Source: an uncultured Chlorobiota bacterium
GTDB taxonomy: Bacteria; Bacteroidota; Ignavibacteria; UBA10030; UBA6906
Direction of reading: 5' to 3'
DNA length: 64,000 nucleotides
NCBI GenBank assembly: GCA_900696645.1
Contig: CAADGV010000023.1
Span: 84,272 to 148,271, forward strand
Within the stretch, counting starts at the first letter, position 1; each line of letters opens with the position of its first letter. The notes beneath the pieces are model-generated. The model was not told the origin of the DNA and did not search any database. It saw only the letters and a list, made by a program, of their open reading frames with translations. Made by a program: the position numbers and the translations under genes. This document shows positions 33,350 through 43,186 of the stretch, one piece after another.

Positions 33350-33360
33350 CACAACGAATT

Positions 33361-33705
33361 ATGGAAACCTTTTTCGCTGAATTCATCCGCTGGCTGCCGA
33401 AGGTCGGGCTTTCCCACTTCCTGATTGTCAGCGCTATTCTCTTTGCTCTCGGCATCTACGGCATTTCGACACGCCGCAACGCAATTATGGTGTTGATGGG
33501 TGTTGAACTGGTGTTGAATGCCGCGAACATCAACTTCGTTGCATTCTCGCGCTACGGAGGAGTGAATTTTGACGGACAGGTGGCCGCCATTTTCGTCATT
33601 ATCCTTGCGGCGGCCGAGGCTGCGGTTGCTCTGGCAATTGTTCTTAATATTTACCAGCGCTTCCAGACCGTGAACGTGGATGAAATCAGCACGATGAAGG
33701 AATAA
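33361..33705 (+). CDS. nuoK: NADH-quinone oxidoreductase subunit K
   Basis: A 114-aa membrane subunit with three transmembrane segments. Conserved Glu residues needed for proton transfer are in MGVELVLNAANINFVAFS and ILAAAEAAVALAIVLNIYQ. Slightly longer at the N-terminus than E. coli NuoK. Located between nuoJ and nuoL as usual. Confidence 0.96.
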   Translation: METFFAEFIRWLPKVGLSHFLIVSAILFALGIYGISTRRNAIMVLMGVELVLNAANINFVAFSRYGGVNFDGQVAAIFVIILAAAEAAVALAIVLNIYQRFQTVNVDEISTMKE

Positions 33706-33750
33706 AGGAATGTTGACCCCGAACATTGTTCAATTAGAATTGACTGTGTG

Positions 33751-35823
33751 ATGTCTCAAGAATTGTTGATGTATCTCTCTGTTGCGATCCTTCTGTTGCC
33801 GTTGATCGGTTTCGTGAAGGTGATCTTCTTCGGGAAGAGGTTGCCCCGTCAGGGTGATTGGCTGGAAACGCTCGCCATTTCGGTTGCCCTTCTGCTCTCG
33901 CTTCTTGTTCTTTACCAGAAACTGACGCTGTATCATGCGGAAACACTTTCGCTCAACTTTACGTGGATAGATTTTCATGATGTGCCCGGCATCGGGCCGC
34001 TCAAGATTATCCTGGGCTTCTCGATCGACAATCTTGCCGCTATTATGCTTGTTGTCGTGACGCTGATCAGCACGCTCGTGCATTTCTTCTCGATCGGCTA
34101 TATGCAAGGCGACGTCCGTTACTCGCGCTACTTTGCATTTCTCGGCATCTTCTCGTTCTCGATGCTGATGATCGTTCTTGCGAACAACCTGTTTCTCCTG
34201 TACGTCGGTTGGGAGTTGGTCGGTTTGAGTTCGTACCTTCTCATTGGACATTGGTATGAAAAGAAGAGTGCATCGGATGCGGGCATGAAGGCATTCATCA
34301 CCAACCGTATCGGCGACGTTGGTTTCTTTGTCGGCATCATGATTCTCTTCGGGACATTCCACACGTTTGGCTTGACGGAGATTTTCGAGCAGGTGAAAGC
34401 CGGCAATCTTCCCTTCGGCAGTGAATGGTGGTTGACTGCCGCGGGCGTGCTGATTTTCTGCGGGGCGATCGGCAAATCGGCACAATTTCCGCTGCACGTC
34501 TGGTTGCCCGACGCAATGGAAGGTCCGACTCCCGTCAGTGCCTTGATTCATGCCGCAACGATGGTAGCGGCAGGCGTATACTTGGTTGCACGAACGTTCC
34601 CGCTGATGACGGCTGATGCATTGATGGTGATTACCTACATTGGAGCAACTACAGCGTTCATTTCTGCAACGATAGCGGTTGCGCAGAATGACATCAAGAA
34701 AGTTCTTGCTTACTCTACAATCAGCCAGCTTGGGTATATGGTGATGGGTCTCGGTGTCGGGGCGTATTCAGCCGGCTTCTTCCATCTTGTAACGCATGCA
34801 ATGTTCAAGGCAGGTCTCTTCCTCGGCTCCGGGTCGGTGATTCACGCGATGCATCATGCTCTCCACCATCAGCATGACCATCACACCGACCCGCAGGATA
34901 TTCGCAACATGGGGGGATTAAAGGCAAAGATGCCGGTGACATTCTGGACATTCCTTATATTCACGCTTGCGATTTCGGGCGTTCCCCTTACATCCGGTTT
35001 CCTGAGCAAGGACTCGATTCTTGCAGGCACTCTTGCGTTCGGCAACCTGACGGGACACATTCTTATCCCCATTGTAGGATTCTTTGTTGCCGGACTGACT
35101 GCTTTCTATATGTTTCGAATTGTCATCCTGACATTCTTGGGCGAACACAAAAGTCCTGAGCGTTTCAGTCTCATTCATGAATCACCGAAGGTGATGACGG
35201 TGCCGTTGATGATTCTTGCCGCGCTCTCGTTCTTCTTCTTCTACAGTATGAACCCGTTGGATGGAGCAGAGGGCTGGATTTCCCAGGCTACCCAAAGGCC
35301 GGAAACGGTTGTGCCGGCTTCGGTAGCGGCAGCATCAACGGAAGTGTTTGAAGAAGCACATCATCATGCCCATTACACGGCAATGTTCCTTTCGCTGGCG
35401 GTTGCCGGACTCGGAATCCTCATCGCCTTCGCCACATATCACTGGAAGAAAATCAGCGCCGACAAAGTCGCTGAGAACTTCAGCGGGCTTCACAAGTTCC
35501 TGCTGAACAAATGGTATTTCGATGAACTGTATGGTGTCATTGCTATTGGTGCGTCGCTTCGGCTGACGGAAATCCTGAAATGGTTTGACAATACAATTAT
35601 CGACGGCATTGTGAACGGGTCCGGATGGATAACGAAGGTCACTTCCGCGATCAGCGGCTGGTTTGACAATTGGGTGATTGATGGAGCGGTGAATGCCGTT
35701 GCGTATATCTCGGGCTTTTTTGGAATTGCGTTGAAGAAAACCCAGACCGGGAAAGTGCAAACCTACGTGGCGCTTGCCGTGTTTGGCGTTATGGTGTTTT
35801 ATTTTGCGATGCGGTTACTGTAA
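33751..35823 (+). CDS. nuoL: NADH-quinone oxidoreductase subunit L
   Basis: A 690-aa antiporter-like proton-pumping subunit at the distal end of the membrane arm, with about 14-16 transmembrane segments. Conserved features include WELVGLSSYLLIGHW, GKSAQFPLHVWLPDAMEGPTP-type GKSAQFPLHVWLPDAMEG, and the lateral helix in the C-terminal half. A histidine-rich loop (HAMHHALHHQHDHHTDPQD) sits before the NMGGLKAKMP motif. Start ATG at 33751 preferred over the adjacent GTG. Confidence 0.96.
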   Translation: MSQELLMYLSVAILLLPLIGFVKVIFFGKRLPRQGDWLETLAISVALLLSLLVLYQKLTLYHAETLSLNFTWIDFHDVPGIGPLKIILGFSIDNLAAIMLVVVTLISTLVHFFSIGYMQGDVRYSRYFAFLGIFSFSMLMIVLANNLFLLYVGWELVGLSSYLLIGHWYEKKSASDAGMKAFITNRIGDVGFFVGIMILFGTFHTFGLTEIFEQVKAGNLPFGSEWWLTAAGVLIFCGAIGKSAQFPLHVWLPDAMEGPTPVSALIHAATMVAAGVYLVARTFPLMTADALMVITYIGATTAFISATIAVAQNDIKKVLAYSTISQLGYMVMGLGVGAYSAGFFHLVTHAMFKAGLFLGSGSVIHAMHHALHHQHDHHTDPQDIRNMGGLKAKMPVTFWTFLIFTLAISGVPLTSGFLSKDSILAGTLAFGNLTGHILIPIVGFFVAGLTAFYMFRIVILTFLGEHKSPERFSLIHESPKVMTVPLMILAALSFFFFYSMNPLDGAEGWISQATQRPETVVPASVAAASTEVFEEAHHHAHYTAMFLSLAVAGLGILIAFATYHWKKISADKVAENFSGLHKFLLNKWYFDELYGVIAIGASLRLTEILKWFDNTIIDGIVNGSGWITKVTSAISGWFDNWVIDGAVNAVAYISGFFGIALKKTQTGKVQTYVALAVFGVMVFYFAMRLL

Positions 35824-35858
35824 TTCGATTCTGAATTTTCTCACATAGGTATGGAAAT

Positions 35859-37514
35859 ATGGAATTCTCAATTCTCGGTGTAGGCGCCCTCACGTGGGTG
35901 ACGTTTCTGCCGGTCGTCGGTATGATCATCGTTCTGATGATCCCCAAGGAGCAGCGCAATGCCATCAAGTGGTCGTCGCTGGCCTTCGTGGGACTTCAAC
36001 TGATTGTCGCCTTCGCGCTGGTAATGAAATTCGACAAGGGATTGGCGGGCATCAACACGCAGGAAGGGATGCAGTTTGTTGAAAAGGCGACATGGATTGA
36101 TATCAAAAGTGTTGCGTGGTTCGGCAGAATTCACATTGAGTATTTGCTCGGCGTCGACGGATTGAGCATTACGATGGTGTTGTTGACAGCTCTCATCAGC
36201 TTTGTTGCCGTCATTTCATCGTGGACGATAGACAAATCACTCAAGGGCTACTTTGCTCTGCTTCTCTTGCTCGACACCGGAATGATGGGTGTGTTTGTGT
36301 CGCTCGATTTCTTCCTGTTCTATGTATTCTGGGAAGTGATGCTGCTTCCGATGTATTTTCTGATCGGCATTTGGGGAGGCCCGCGTAGGGAATATGCGGC
36401 AATCAAGTTCTTCCTCTACACACTCTTCGGCTCCGTTCTTATGCTGCTCGTGATGATCGCCCTCTACTTCAGCGTGAACGTGTACATCGATGCAAACGGC
36501 GTAATGTATTCTGTAACTGAAGCGATGCAGAGAGGTACAGAGGGTCTTGAAAAAATCTACACCTTCAATATGCTGCAAATGATGAATCCGGGGAATTTTG
36601 TGCCCGATTCGCTGCTCGCCGGTCTCGATACGTCGTGGCGCTATCTTGCATTTGTCGGATTGTTTATAGGCTTTGCGATTAAGATACCGAGTTTTCCGTT
36701 CCACACATGGTTGCCGGATGCACACGTGGAGGCGCCCACGCCTATCAGCGTTATTCTGGCGGGCGTTCTCCTGAAGCTTGGCACTTACGGCATTATGCGT
36801 ATCAGCATTCCGATTTTCCCCGATGCGATGATTCACTACGCATGGTGGATTGCGTTGCTCGGCGTGATCAGTATGGTGTACGGGGCGTTGGTGGCAATGG
36901 CGCAGACGGATTTCAAGAAGTTGATTGCATACTCGAGTATCAGCCACATGGGTGTTGTTACGCTCGGCATGGCGTCGATGAATACCCAGGGCATGACGGG
37001 CGCCGTGTTCCAGATGTTCAACCACGGAACCATCACGGCAATGCTCTTCTTGATAGTGGGCGTGATTTATGACCGTGCCCACACTCGCGGGTTGAATGAG
37101 TTCGGCGGACTCATGAACAAAATGCCGAAATACGCGGCAATAATGTCTATTGCGTTCTTTGCGGCCCTTGGCTTGCCGGGACTAAGCGGATTCATCAGTG
37201 AGGCCTTTTCGCTGCTCGGTGCATTTCAGACATTCCGGACTCTGACGATCATCGGCGCGATTACTATTGTCTTCACAGCAGGCTATATGTTGTGGACTTT
37301 GCAGCGTGTGTTCCTTGGTACGTTGCCGGAGAAGTGGAAGGACTTGACCGATATGGATGGTCGGGAGATGGTGATGCTTGTGCCTCTTGCTGTCATTATC
37401 ATCTTCCTCGGCATTTATCCTTCACCTGTCCTTGATTTGATGAATACGTCGCTGAATCATCTTGCGGAATTGCTGCATACCGCTCAAGGCGCCGTGATGA
37501 TGGGCGCACGTTAA
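35859..37514 (+). CDS. nuoM: NADH-quinone oxidoreductase subunit M
   Basis: A 551-aa antiporter-like membrane subunit with about 14 transmembrane segments. It has the discontinuous-helix and Lys/Glu residues of the proton channel (FWEVMLLPMYFLIGIWGG, then FPFHTWLPDAHVEAPTPISV). Sequence between nuoL and nuoN is as expected. No truncation seen. Confidence 0.97.
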   Translation: MEFSILGVGALTWVTFLPVVGMIIVLMIPKEQRNAIKWSSLAFVGLQLIVAFALVMKFDKGLAGINTQEGMQFVEKATWIDIKSVAWFGRIHIEYLLGVDGLSITMVLLTALISFVAVISSWTIDKSLKGYFALLLLLDTGMMGVFVSLDFFLFYVFWEVMLLPMYFLIGIWGGPRREYAAIKFFLYTLFGSVLMLLVMIALYFSVNVYIDANGVMYSVTEAMQRGTEGLEKIYTFNMLQMMNPGNFVPDSLLAGLDTSWRYLAFVGLFIGFAIKIPSFPFHTWLPDAHVEAPTPISVILAGVLLKLGTYGIMRISIPIFPDAMIHYAWWIALLGVISMVYGALVAMAQTDFKKLIAYSSISHMGVVTLGMASMNTQGMTGAVFQMFNHGTITAMLFLIVGVIYDRAHTRGLNEFGGLMNKMPKYAAIMSIAFFAALGLPGLSGFISEAFSLLGAFQTFRTLTIIGAITIVFTAGYMLWTLQRVFLGTLPEKWKDLTDMDGREMVMLVPLAVIIIFLGIYPSPVLDLMNTSLNHLAELLHTAQGAVMMGAR

Positions 37515-37548
37515 TGCGTTTGTACGATTTGCTAACTCTGATCTGAAT

Positions 37549-39048
37549 ATGACGGAACAAATTCTTCACGACTTACGCTTGTTTTATCCCGAGACAGCCC
37601 TTGTACTTGCTTTCCTCGCGGCGATTATCGCAGATCTGATTTTCCGGCGATCAACCAAGGTAGTCGCCTTTGTTGCTCTGGCGGGTCTTGCAGTGACGGG
37701 CGTTCTTGTTCTTGGACAATCGACGATGCATGCATCAATCTTCAGCAACATGATAGCCGTCGATTCGTTTGCGTTCTTCTTCAAACTGCTCATTGTCTTT
37801 TCGGCGGTTCTGATTGTTGTGTTCTCCTTGAGTTCTGCCGAGCTGAATTCCGCCGGAAGGAGACTCGGGGAATACTACTCGTTGCTCCTTGCGCTGACGT
37901 TGGGTATGATGTTGATGGCCGGGGCAAGCAATCTGCTGATGATGTATCTTGCGCTCGAACTTTCTTCCATCACCTCTTACATCCTTTCGGGCTATACTCG
38001 TGAGGCACAGGATTCCAGTGAGGCGTCGCTCAAGTACGTTATCTATGGCTCGCTTTCGTCGGGATTGATGTTGTATGGCATTTCGATCATTTACGGAATG
38101 ACAGGCTCTCTTGATCTCTACACAATCAACCAGGTGCTTGCAGGCGGAGAGGTGAACAGTCTCGCGTTACTCATTGCCGGGATTCTTGTGATTGCAGGCT
38201 TCGGCTACAAGATTTCGGCTGTGCCGTTCCACTTCTGGACGCCCGATGTGTACGAGGGCGCCCCGATTACAATCACAGCATTTCTCTCCGTAGCCTCGAA
38301 GGCAGGCGGCTTTGCAATGATGATTCGCTTCTTCAAGGTCACGTTCTTCGATTCAAGCATTTTGACTTTGCCGGAGGGCGCATGGGAAAGTGTTCAAGGA
38401 TTTGACTGGGTCGCGGTGATCGTTGCCCTGTCCGTGTTAACGATGACATTCGGGAATCTTGTCGCAATCTGGCAGAACAATCTCAAACGTATGCTGGCGT
38501 ACTCCAGTATTGCACACGCCGGCTATATGTTGATGGGTATTGTGGTTCTGAACAACGAAGGTTTGGCGGCAATCATGCTCTACTTTGTTGTGTACTTGTT
38601 TATGAACCTCGGTGCCTTCTACATTGTGATGCTGGTTGCGAACAAAATAGGCAGCGAGGATATCGACGACTACAGGGGTATCGGACCGAAGGCGCCTTTG
38701 GCGATGGTGGCACTCTCCATCTTTCTCGTATCGCTGACGGGTTTGCCTCCGACTGCAGGGTTCATCGGAAAACTCTATTTATTTGCGGCATTGCTGAATA
38801 GCGGATGGGTTTGGTTGGCAGTGGTTGGGGCGCTGAACAGTGTAGTTTCGCTATACTACTACGTGCGGGTGTTCAGGAATATGTATTTGCGGTCGGATGA
38901 GCGCCACTCGAACGTTTCCCTCGATTTCAGTTTTGCCCAGAAACTCGTCATCATGTTTCTGCTTGTCCCGACGTTGTTGTTCGGCCTCTACTTCACCCCG
39001 CTTGTGCAACTGGCTCAGGCGTCGGTGAAGATATTCGGAACACCCTGA
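37549..39048 (+). CDS. nuoN: NADH-quinone oxidoreductase subunit N
   Basis: A 499-aa antiporter-like membrane subunit with about 14 transmembrane segments. Conserved parts include YLALELSSITSYILSGYTR, SAVPFHFWTPDVYEGAP and KRMLAYSSIAHAGYMLMG. It closes the operon and is followed by a hairpin terminator. No further electron-input gene follows. Confidence 0.97.
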   Translation: MTEQILHDLRLFYPETALVLAFLAAIIADLIFRRSTKVVAFVALAGLAVTGVLVLGQSTMHASIFSNMIAVDSFAFFFKLLIVFSAVLIVVFSLSSAELNSAGRRLGEYYSLLLALTLGMMLMAGASNLLMMYLALELSSITSYILSGYTREAQDSSEASLKYVIYGSLSSGLMLYGISIIYGMTGSLDLYTINQVLAGGEVNSLALLIAGILVIAGFGYKISAVPFHFWTPDVYEGAPITITAFLSVASKAGGFAMMIRFFKVTFFDSSILTLPEGAWESVQGFDWVAVIVALSVLTMTFGNLVAIWQNNLKRMLAYSSIAHAGYMLMGIVVLNNEGLAAIMLYFVVYLFMNLGAFYIVMLVANKIGSEDIDDYRGIGPKAPLAMVALSIFLVSLTGLPPTAGFIGKLYLFAALLNSGWVWLAVVGALNSVVSLYYYVRVFRNMYLRSDERHSNVSLDFSFAQKLVIMFLLVPTLLFGLYFTPLVQLAQASVKIFGTP

Positions 39049-39070
39049 ATTCTCACATCACCACCACCCG

Positions 39071-39106
39071 AAAAGCAAACAAGCCCCACATGGGGCTTTT
39101 TGCTTT
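39071..39106. terminator. Bidirectional terminator between nuoN and coaX
   Basis: AAGCCCC (39081-39087) pairs with GGGGCTT (39092-39098) around a 4-base loop, with flanking AAAAGCAAAC and TTTTGCTTT tracts that work on both strands. It serves the convergent nuo and birA-coaX units. Confidence 0.85.
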
Positions 39107-39881
39107 AAGAAGGCCTTTGTTTCACCCGTTCATGAATCAGTTTGATACCCTCGAGCACAAGTGCCGGCTCGCAGGCATCGATAATGGTTGTGTACTTGCC
39201 AATCAATGTTGAGAGGCCTCCTGTTGCCACTACTCTGGCATCAATTCCCAATTCCTTCTTGAATCGTTGTATCATTCCTTCTACTGCATCGATCGTGCTG
39301 AACATAACTCCCGCCTGAATTGCGGAGCGCGTGTCTGTGCAGATTGCAGAGGCTGGCGGGTGAAGCTCGATTGAGGGAAGTTGTGCGGTTCTCTTCGAAA
39401 GGGCATCGGCCGTTGATTTCACGCCCAGGGAGATTGCCCCGCCAAGGAAATCGCCATTCTCTGCCACGACGCCATACGTTGTTGCAGTGCCGAAATCAAC
39501 AATGATGAGCGGCCCGCCGAATTTCTTGTACCCGGCAACGGCGCTGCAAATCCTGTCGGACCCGAGGGAGGAGGGATCAGTGTAGCGGATAGTGATGCCA
39601 AGGTCCAATGTACTGTTGACGACTACAGGCTCAATGTTGAGGCGTTCTCTTGCCAAAGTGCTGAAGAGAGAGGTAAGAAATGGAACGACAGAAGATATCC
39701 CGAAACCCGTAATGCTGTCCGAAGCGACGTTGTGTTCTGACAGAAAGGCCCGAATCACACCCCATGTTTCTTCTGTGCTGCGCTGAACCGTGCTGGAAAC
39801 GCTGAGGCTTCCCGCCTGCTTTTCGCCATCGAACAGGGCGCAGCTTATCGTAGAATTTCCGATATCGAGTGCAAGAAGCAT
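39105..39881 (-). CDS. coaX: Type III pantothenate kinase
   Basis: A 258-aa pantothenate kinase of the CoaX type, first step of coenzyme A synthesis. The N-terminal phosphate-binding loop LALDIGNSTISCALFDG and IIVDFGTATTYGVV (ASKHA fold) are clear. GVKSTADALSKRTAQLP and the late VVATGGLSTLIGKY complete the pattern. Its ATG overlaps the birA stop by one base (TGATG), the usual birA-coaX pairing of many bacteria. Confidence 0.95.
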   Translation of the reverse strand: MLLALDIGNSTISCALFDGEKQAGSLSVSSTVQRSTEETWGVIRAFLSEHNVASDSITGFGISSVVPFLTSLFSTLARERLNIEPVVVNSTLDLGITIRYTDPSSLGSDRICSAVAGYKKFGGPLIIVDFGTATTYGVVAENGDFLGGAISLGVKSTADALSKRTAQLPSIELHPPASAICTDTRSAIQAGVMFSTIDAVEGMIQRFKKELGIDARVVATGGLSTLIGKYTTIIDACEPALVLEGIKLIHERVKQRPS

Positions 39882-40723
39882 CAGGGGTTTGTGACTGCGA
39901 ACGCGGCAACCGGTTCATTCTTGAGGGCAGCGATCTGGTCGGCCGCATCTCCCACTATCGTCACATCTCCCGCAAACAACGTTTTTTCTGATCCGTTCGT
40001 TTGCAGTACAATTCCCCCATCCTTACTCAGTCCCTTGACAACGCCATTGATGATGTTGCCCTGTTGGGATACGACAATGGGCTTGTTGAGCATTGTGGAG
40101 CGGGTTAGCCATGTGGGAATTGTTGACTCGAAACCGTTCCGGAGAGAATTCGTATAGGATGATTCAAAAGACGAGAGAATATGTCTGAATAGTTGAACTC
40201 TGTCAATTTCCTGACCGGTCTCCAATTTGAGCGAAGTCGCCTTTTGCATTAAATCCGAAGGGAATTTGGTTTGGTTCACATTGATGCCTAATCCCACCAC
40301 TACATACTCCAAAATACCCTGTTGAATCGAGCCTTCGATGAGAATACCGGCCACTTTCCTCTTGCCGATGAGCAAGTCGTTGGGCCACTTGCATTCTACT
40401 TTGAGAGCGGTTGCACGCTCAATTGCCTGCGCAACGGCGACTGCCACATAGAGCGGTAAAAGGTTTACGGCTTCCGGTGAGATTTTTGGTCGAAGAACGA
40501 TAGAGAATGTAAGATTCTCCTCAGGATTGGCCTGCCAACTTCTTCCGAGGCGTCCTTTTCCGGCTGTCTGCTCTTCGGCAATAACCACGACACCTTCAGC
40601 GGCGCCGATATTTGCAACTGCCTTTGCACAGTTGTTTGTTGAATCGATGGACTGAAATGTGAAAATCTTGTTGCCGAACGTCTTCGTTTTCAAGCCCTTG
40701 CGAAGTACACGCTCTGTAAACAT
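39881..40723 (-). CDS. birA: Biotin--[acetyl-CoA-carboxylase] ligase
   Basis: A 280-aa BirA that attaches biotin to carboxylase carrier domains. The biotinyl-AMP loop is seen as TAGKGRLGRSW (GRGRxGR-like), with KWPNDLLIGKRKVAGILIE following. A small C-terminal SH3-like domain (about 225-270) is present. There is no N-terminal helix-turn-helix, so it is a group I enzyme and probably not a repressor. Behind a good minus-strand promoter, co-transcribed with coaX. Confidence 0.95.
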   Translation of the reverse strand: MFTERVLRKGLKTKTFGNKIFTFQSIDSTNNCAKAVANIGAAEGVVVIAEEQTAGKGRLGRSWQANPEENLTFSIVLRPKISPEAVNLLPLYVAVAVAQAIERATALKVECKWPNDLLIGKRKVAGILIEGSIQQGILEYVVVGLGINVNQTKFPSDLMQKATSLKLETGQEIDRVQLFRHILSSFESSYTNSLRNGFESTIPTWLTRSTMLNKPIVVSQQGNIINGVVKGLSKDGGIVLQTNGSEKTLFAGDVTIVGDAADQIAALKNEPVAAFAVTNP

Positions 40724-40840
40724 GTATCACCTTGGCGAAAATTCTTGTTCTTGACTGAATGAGCGGAGGAATTATGTGAACCAACCCGGGACGAGGCAGA
40801 GAAGCGACACGAGGCTGAGGTTCTTCAATCTGCACCACTC

Positions 40841-40869
40841 AGAATAGTACAAACAAAATGGAAAGTCAA
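40841..40869 (-). promoter_or_regulatory. Promoter of birA-coaX
   Basis: On the minus strand TTGACT (40864-40869) and TATTCT (40841-40846) are spaced by exactly 17 bases, about 120 bases upstream of the birA ATG. Confidence 0.6.
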
Positions 40870-40912
40870 GTTAATAATTTGAGCAGCAATTCTGTCACAA
40901 AATTGGCCATAG

Positions 40913-40949
40913 GCTGACAAGATGCGTCTTTCATTGTGTCAGCATGACA
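40913..40949. promoter_or_regulatory. TGTCA-type inverted repeats upstream of dnaK
   Basis: GCTGACA (40913-40919) and TGTCAGC (40937-40943) form a 7-bp inverted repeat with a 17-base spacer. The second arm also forms TGTCA-GCA-TGACA with 40945-40949. More TGTCA words lie nearby. The birA-dnaK spacer (40724-41123) holds no gene and no CIRCE element. These repeats are candidate operators for dnaK control, about 180 bases from its ATG. Confidence 0.35.
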
Positions 40950-41123
40950 AACAACCTGACGCACGGCAGAATATTCGCGGATGTAAGAGTCGCTATAACT
41001 AATTGATATGTCAAGACTTACAAAGAATTTCACATATCGCAATGTTCTGGCACAACGTTGGGTATTGTAGAAGCAGATTAGTGTATCAATTTCAATTCTA
41101 CCTTTCAAACGAAGGAGTTTTCT

Positions 41124-43052
41124 ATGGGAAAAATCATCGGCATTGACCTCGGAACGACCAACTCGGTTGTTGCCGTGATGGAAGGCAGCGATCCGGTTGT
41201 TATTGCAAATTCAGAAGGAGGGCGCACAACCCCTTCGGTGGTTGCTTTTGCGAAGAACGGCGAGCGCCTCGTAGGCCAGGCTGCTAAACGTCAGGCAGTG
41301 ACGAACTCGCAGAACACGGTATTCTCCATCAAGCGATTCATGGGACGTTTCCACAATGAAGTGAACGAAGAAATGACGCTTGTACCCTACAAAGTGGTGA
41401 AGGGCGAAAACAATACGGCACGCATCGAGGTGGGGGATCGTGTGTACTCGCCGCCGGAAATCAGCGCGATGATTCTTCAGAAGATGAAACAAACTGCTGA
41501 GGATTATCTCGGCCAGAAGGTGACGGAGGCAGTAATCACGGTTCCGGCGTACTTCAATGACGCGCAGCGTCAAGCCACCAAAGAAGCGGGCGAGATTGCC
41601 GGCCTGAACGTTCGGCGGATCATCAACGAGCCCACAGCCGCGGCGCTCGCATACGGACTCGACAAGCGGAACAAGGAAGTCAAAGTCGCAATCTACGATC
41701 TCGGTGGCGGAACATTCGATATTTCGATCCTCGAGTTGGGCGAGGGTGTGTTCGAAGTGAAGTCCACCAACGGCGACACTCACCTTGGCGGCGACAACTT
41801 CGACCAGCGTCTTGTCGATTTCATGGCAGATGAATTCAAGAAGCAGGAAGGCATCGATCTCCGCAAAGACCCGATGGCGTTGCAGCGCTTGCGTGAAGCA
41901 GCCGAGAAAGCAAAAATGGAGCTTTCCCAGTTAATGCAAACGGAAGTGAACCTGCCGTTCATTACCGCAACTGCTGACGGGCCAAAGCACTTGAACATGA
42001 ACATCACCCGCGCAAAATTCGAACAGCTTGTTGATGATTTGATTCAGCGGACATTCGGACCGACAGAGCAGGCGTTGAAAGATGCGGGTCTTCGTCCCAC
42101 CGACATTGATGAAGTCATTCTTGTCGGCGGTATGACACGTGTTCCGAAAGTGCAGGCTCTGGTGAAGGAGATTTTCGGACGTGAGCCGCACAAAGGCGTC
42201 AATCCCGACGAAGTGGTTGCCGTCGGAGCTGCAATTCAGGGTGGCGTACTCGCGGGGGATGTAACGGACGTGTTGTTGCTCGACGTGACTCCGCTTGCTC
42301 TCGGAATTGAAACACTCGGCGGTGTCATGACGAAGCTGATCGAAGCGAATACAACGATCCCGACAAAGCGAAGTGAAATTTTTTCAACAGCGTCAGACAA
42401 TCAACCTTCAGTCGAGATTCACGTGTTACAAGGCGAGCGTCCGATGGCGGTGGATAACCGCACACTCGGCAAATTCCATCTTGATGGAATACCGCCTGCG
42501 CCCCGCGGCGTACCGCAGATTGAAGTGACGTTCGATATCGATGCAAACGGAATTCTTCACGTTGCAGCGAAAGACAAGGGAACCGGCAAGGAACAGTCGA
42601 TTCGCATCACATCTTCCAGCGGGCTGAGCAAGGAAGAGGTGGAAAAGATGAAAGCTGATGCCCAATCGCATGCAGCAGAAGACCGGAAACGCAAGGAAGA
42701 AATCGATATCAAGAACCAGGCGGATAACCTTGTATTCCAGACCGAGAAGCAATTGAAGGAATTCGGCGACAAAGTCAGCACATCCGGGAAGGCAAAAGTC
42801 GAGAATGCCAACAATGCACTTAAGGAGGCACTCAAGGGCGGCAACATTGGTGCAATCAAGGCTGCCATTGAGGAACTCAACGCCGCATGGAACGAAGCCT
42901 CTGCCCAGATGTATCAGCAGGCTACCGGAGGGCAGGCTGGGCCGCAACCGGGTCAGGCTGGGCCTTCCGCCGGTCCCGAGCCGTCAAAGACTGAGGAAAA
43001 GAAGGTCGAGGATGCACAGTACGAAGTGGTTGACGAGGAAAAGAAGAAGTAG
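41124..43052 (+). CDS. dnaK: Chaperone DnaK (Hsp70)
   Basis: A 642-aa Hsp70. The ATPase domain (1-about 380) has [18 protein letters not shown], the [14 protein letters not shown] phosphate loop and [14 protein letters not shown]. The linker [10 protein letters not shown] leads to the substrate-binding domain, which starts at about residue 395. The helical lid ends in a Gln/Pro/Gly-rich tail and the acidic [17 protein letters not shown] end. Folds and protects cytosolic proteins with DnaJ and GrpE, whose genes are 15 kb away on the other strand. GAAGGAG precedes the ATG. Followed by a hairpin and clpB. Confidence 0.99.
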   Translation: MGKIIGIDLGTTNSVVAVMEGSDPVVIANSEGGRTTPSVVAFAKNGERLVGQAAKRQAVTNSQNTVFSIKRFMGRFHNEVNEEMTLVPYKVVKGENNTARIEVGDRVYSPPEISAMILQKMKQTAEDYLGQKVTEAVITVPAYFNDAQRQATKEAGEIAGLNVRRIINEPTAAALAYGLDKRNKEVKVAIYDLGGGTFDISILELGEGVFEVKSTNGDTHLGGDNFDQRLVDFMADEFKKQEGIDLRKDPMALQRLREAAEKAKMELSQLMQTEVNLPFITATADGPKHLNMNITRAKFEQLVDDLIQRTFGPTEQALKDAGLRPTDIDEVILVGGMTRVPKVQALVKEIFGREPHKGVNPDEVVAVGAAIQGGVLAGDVTDVLLLDVTPLALGIETLGGVMTKLIEANTTIPTKRSEIFSTASDNQPSVEIHVLQGERPMAVDNRTLGKFHLDGIPPAPRGVPQIEVTFDIDANGILHVAAKDKGTGKEQSIRITSSSGLSKEEVEKMKADAQSHAAEDRKRKEEIDIKNQADNLVFQTEKQLKEFGDKVSTSGKAKVENANNALKEALKGGNIGAIKAAIEELNAAWNEASAQMYQQATGGQAGPQPGQAGPSAGPEPSKTEEKKVEDAQYEVVDEEKKK

Positions 43053-43081
43053 CCGCATCCATCGATATGTTGTCGGACACG

Positions 43082-43106
43082 AAGGCGAGGGTAATCCTCG
43101 CCTTTT
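43082..43106 (+). terminator. Intrinsic terminator between dnaK and clpB
   Basis: A 9-bp perfect stem AAGGCGAGG (43082-43090) / CCTCGCCTT (43096-43104) with a 5-base loop and a TTTT tail. About 80 bases before the clpB ATG; it may reduce read-through from dnaK. Confidence 0.75.
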
Positions 43107-43186
43107 GTGCAGAAAGGGAAAGCAGTTTGAACAAACCAACGAAGAAGGTGACAGAACATCGTTAGAGAAAGAGAAACGGGACGAAG

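Noticed and set aside
34830..34900. Histidine-rich loop of NuoL as a novel metal site
   Set aside because: Similar His-rich loops occur, as I recall, in NuoL of related Bacteroidota; not specific enough to report as a finding.
41040..41070. TGGCAC near TTGGG upstream of dnaK as a sigma54 promoter
   Set aside because: The spacing is one base short and the -12 GC is missing, so it does not fit the sigma54 consensus.
40724..41123. CIRCE operator upstream of dnaK
   Set aside because: Neither TTAGCACTC nor GAGTGCTAA, nor a close match, is present.
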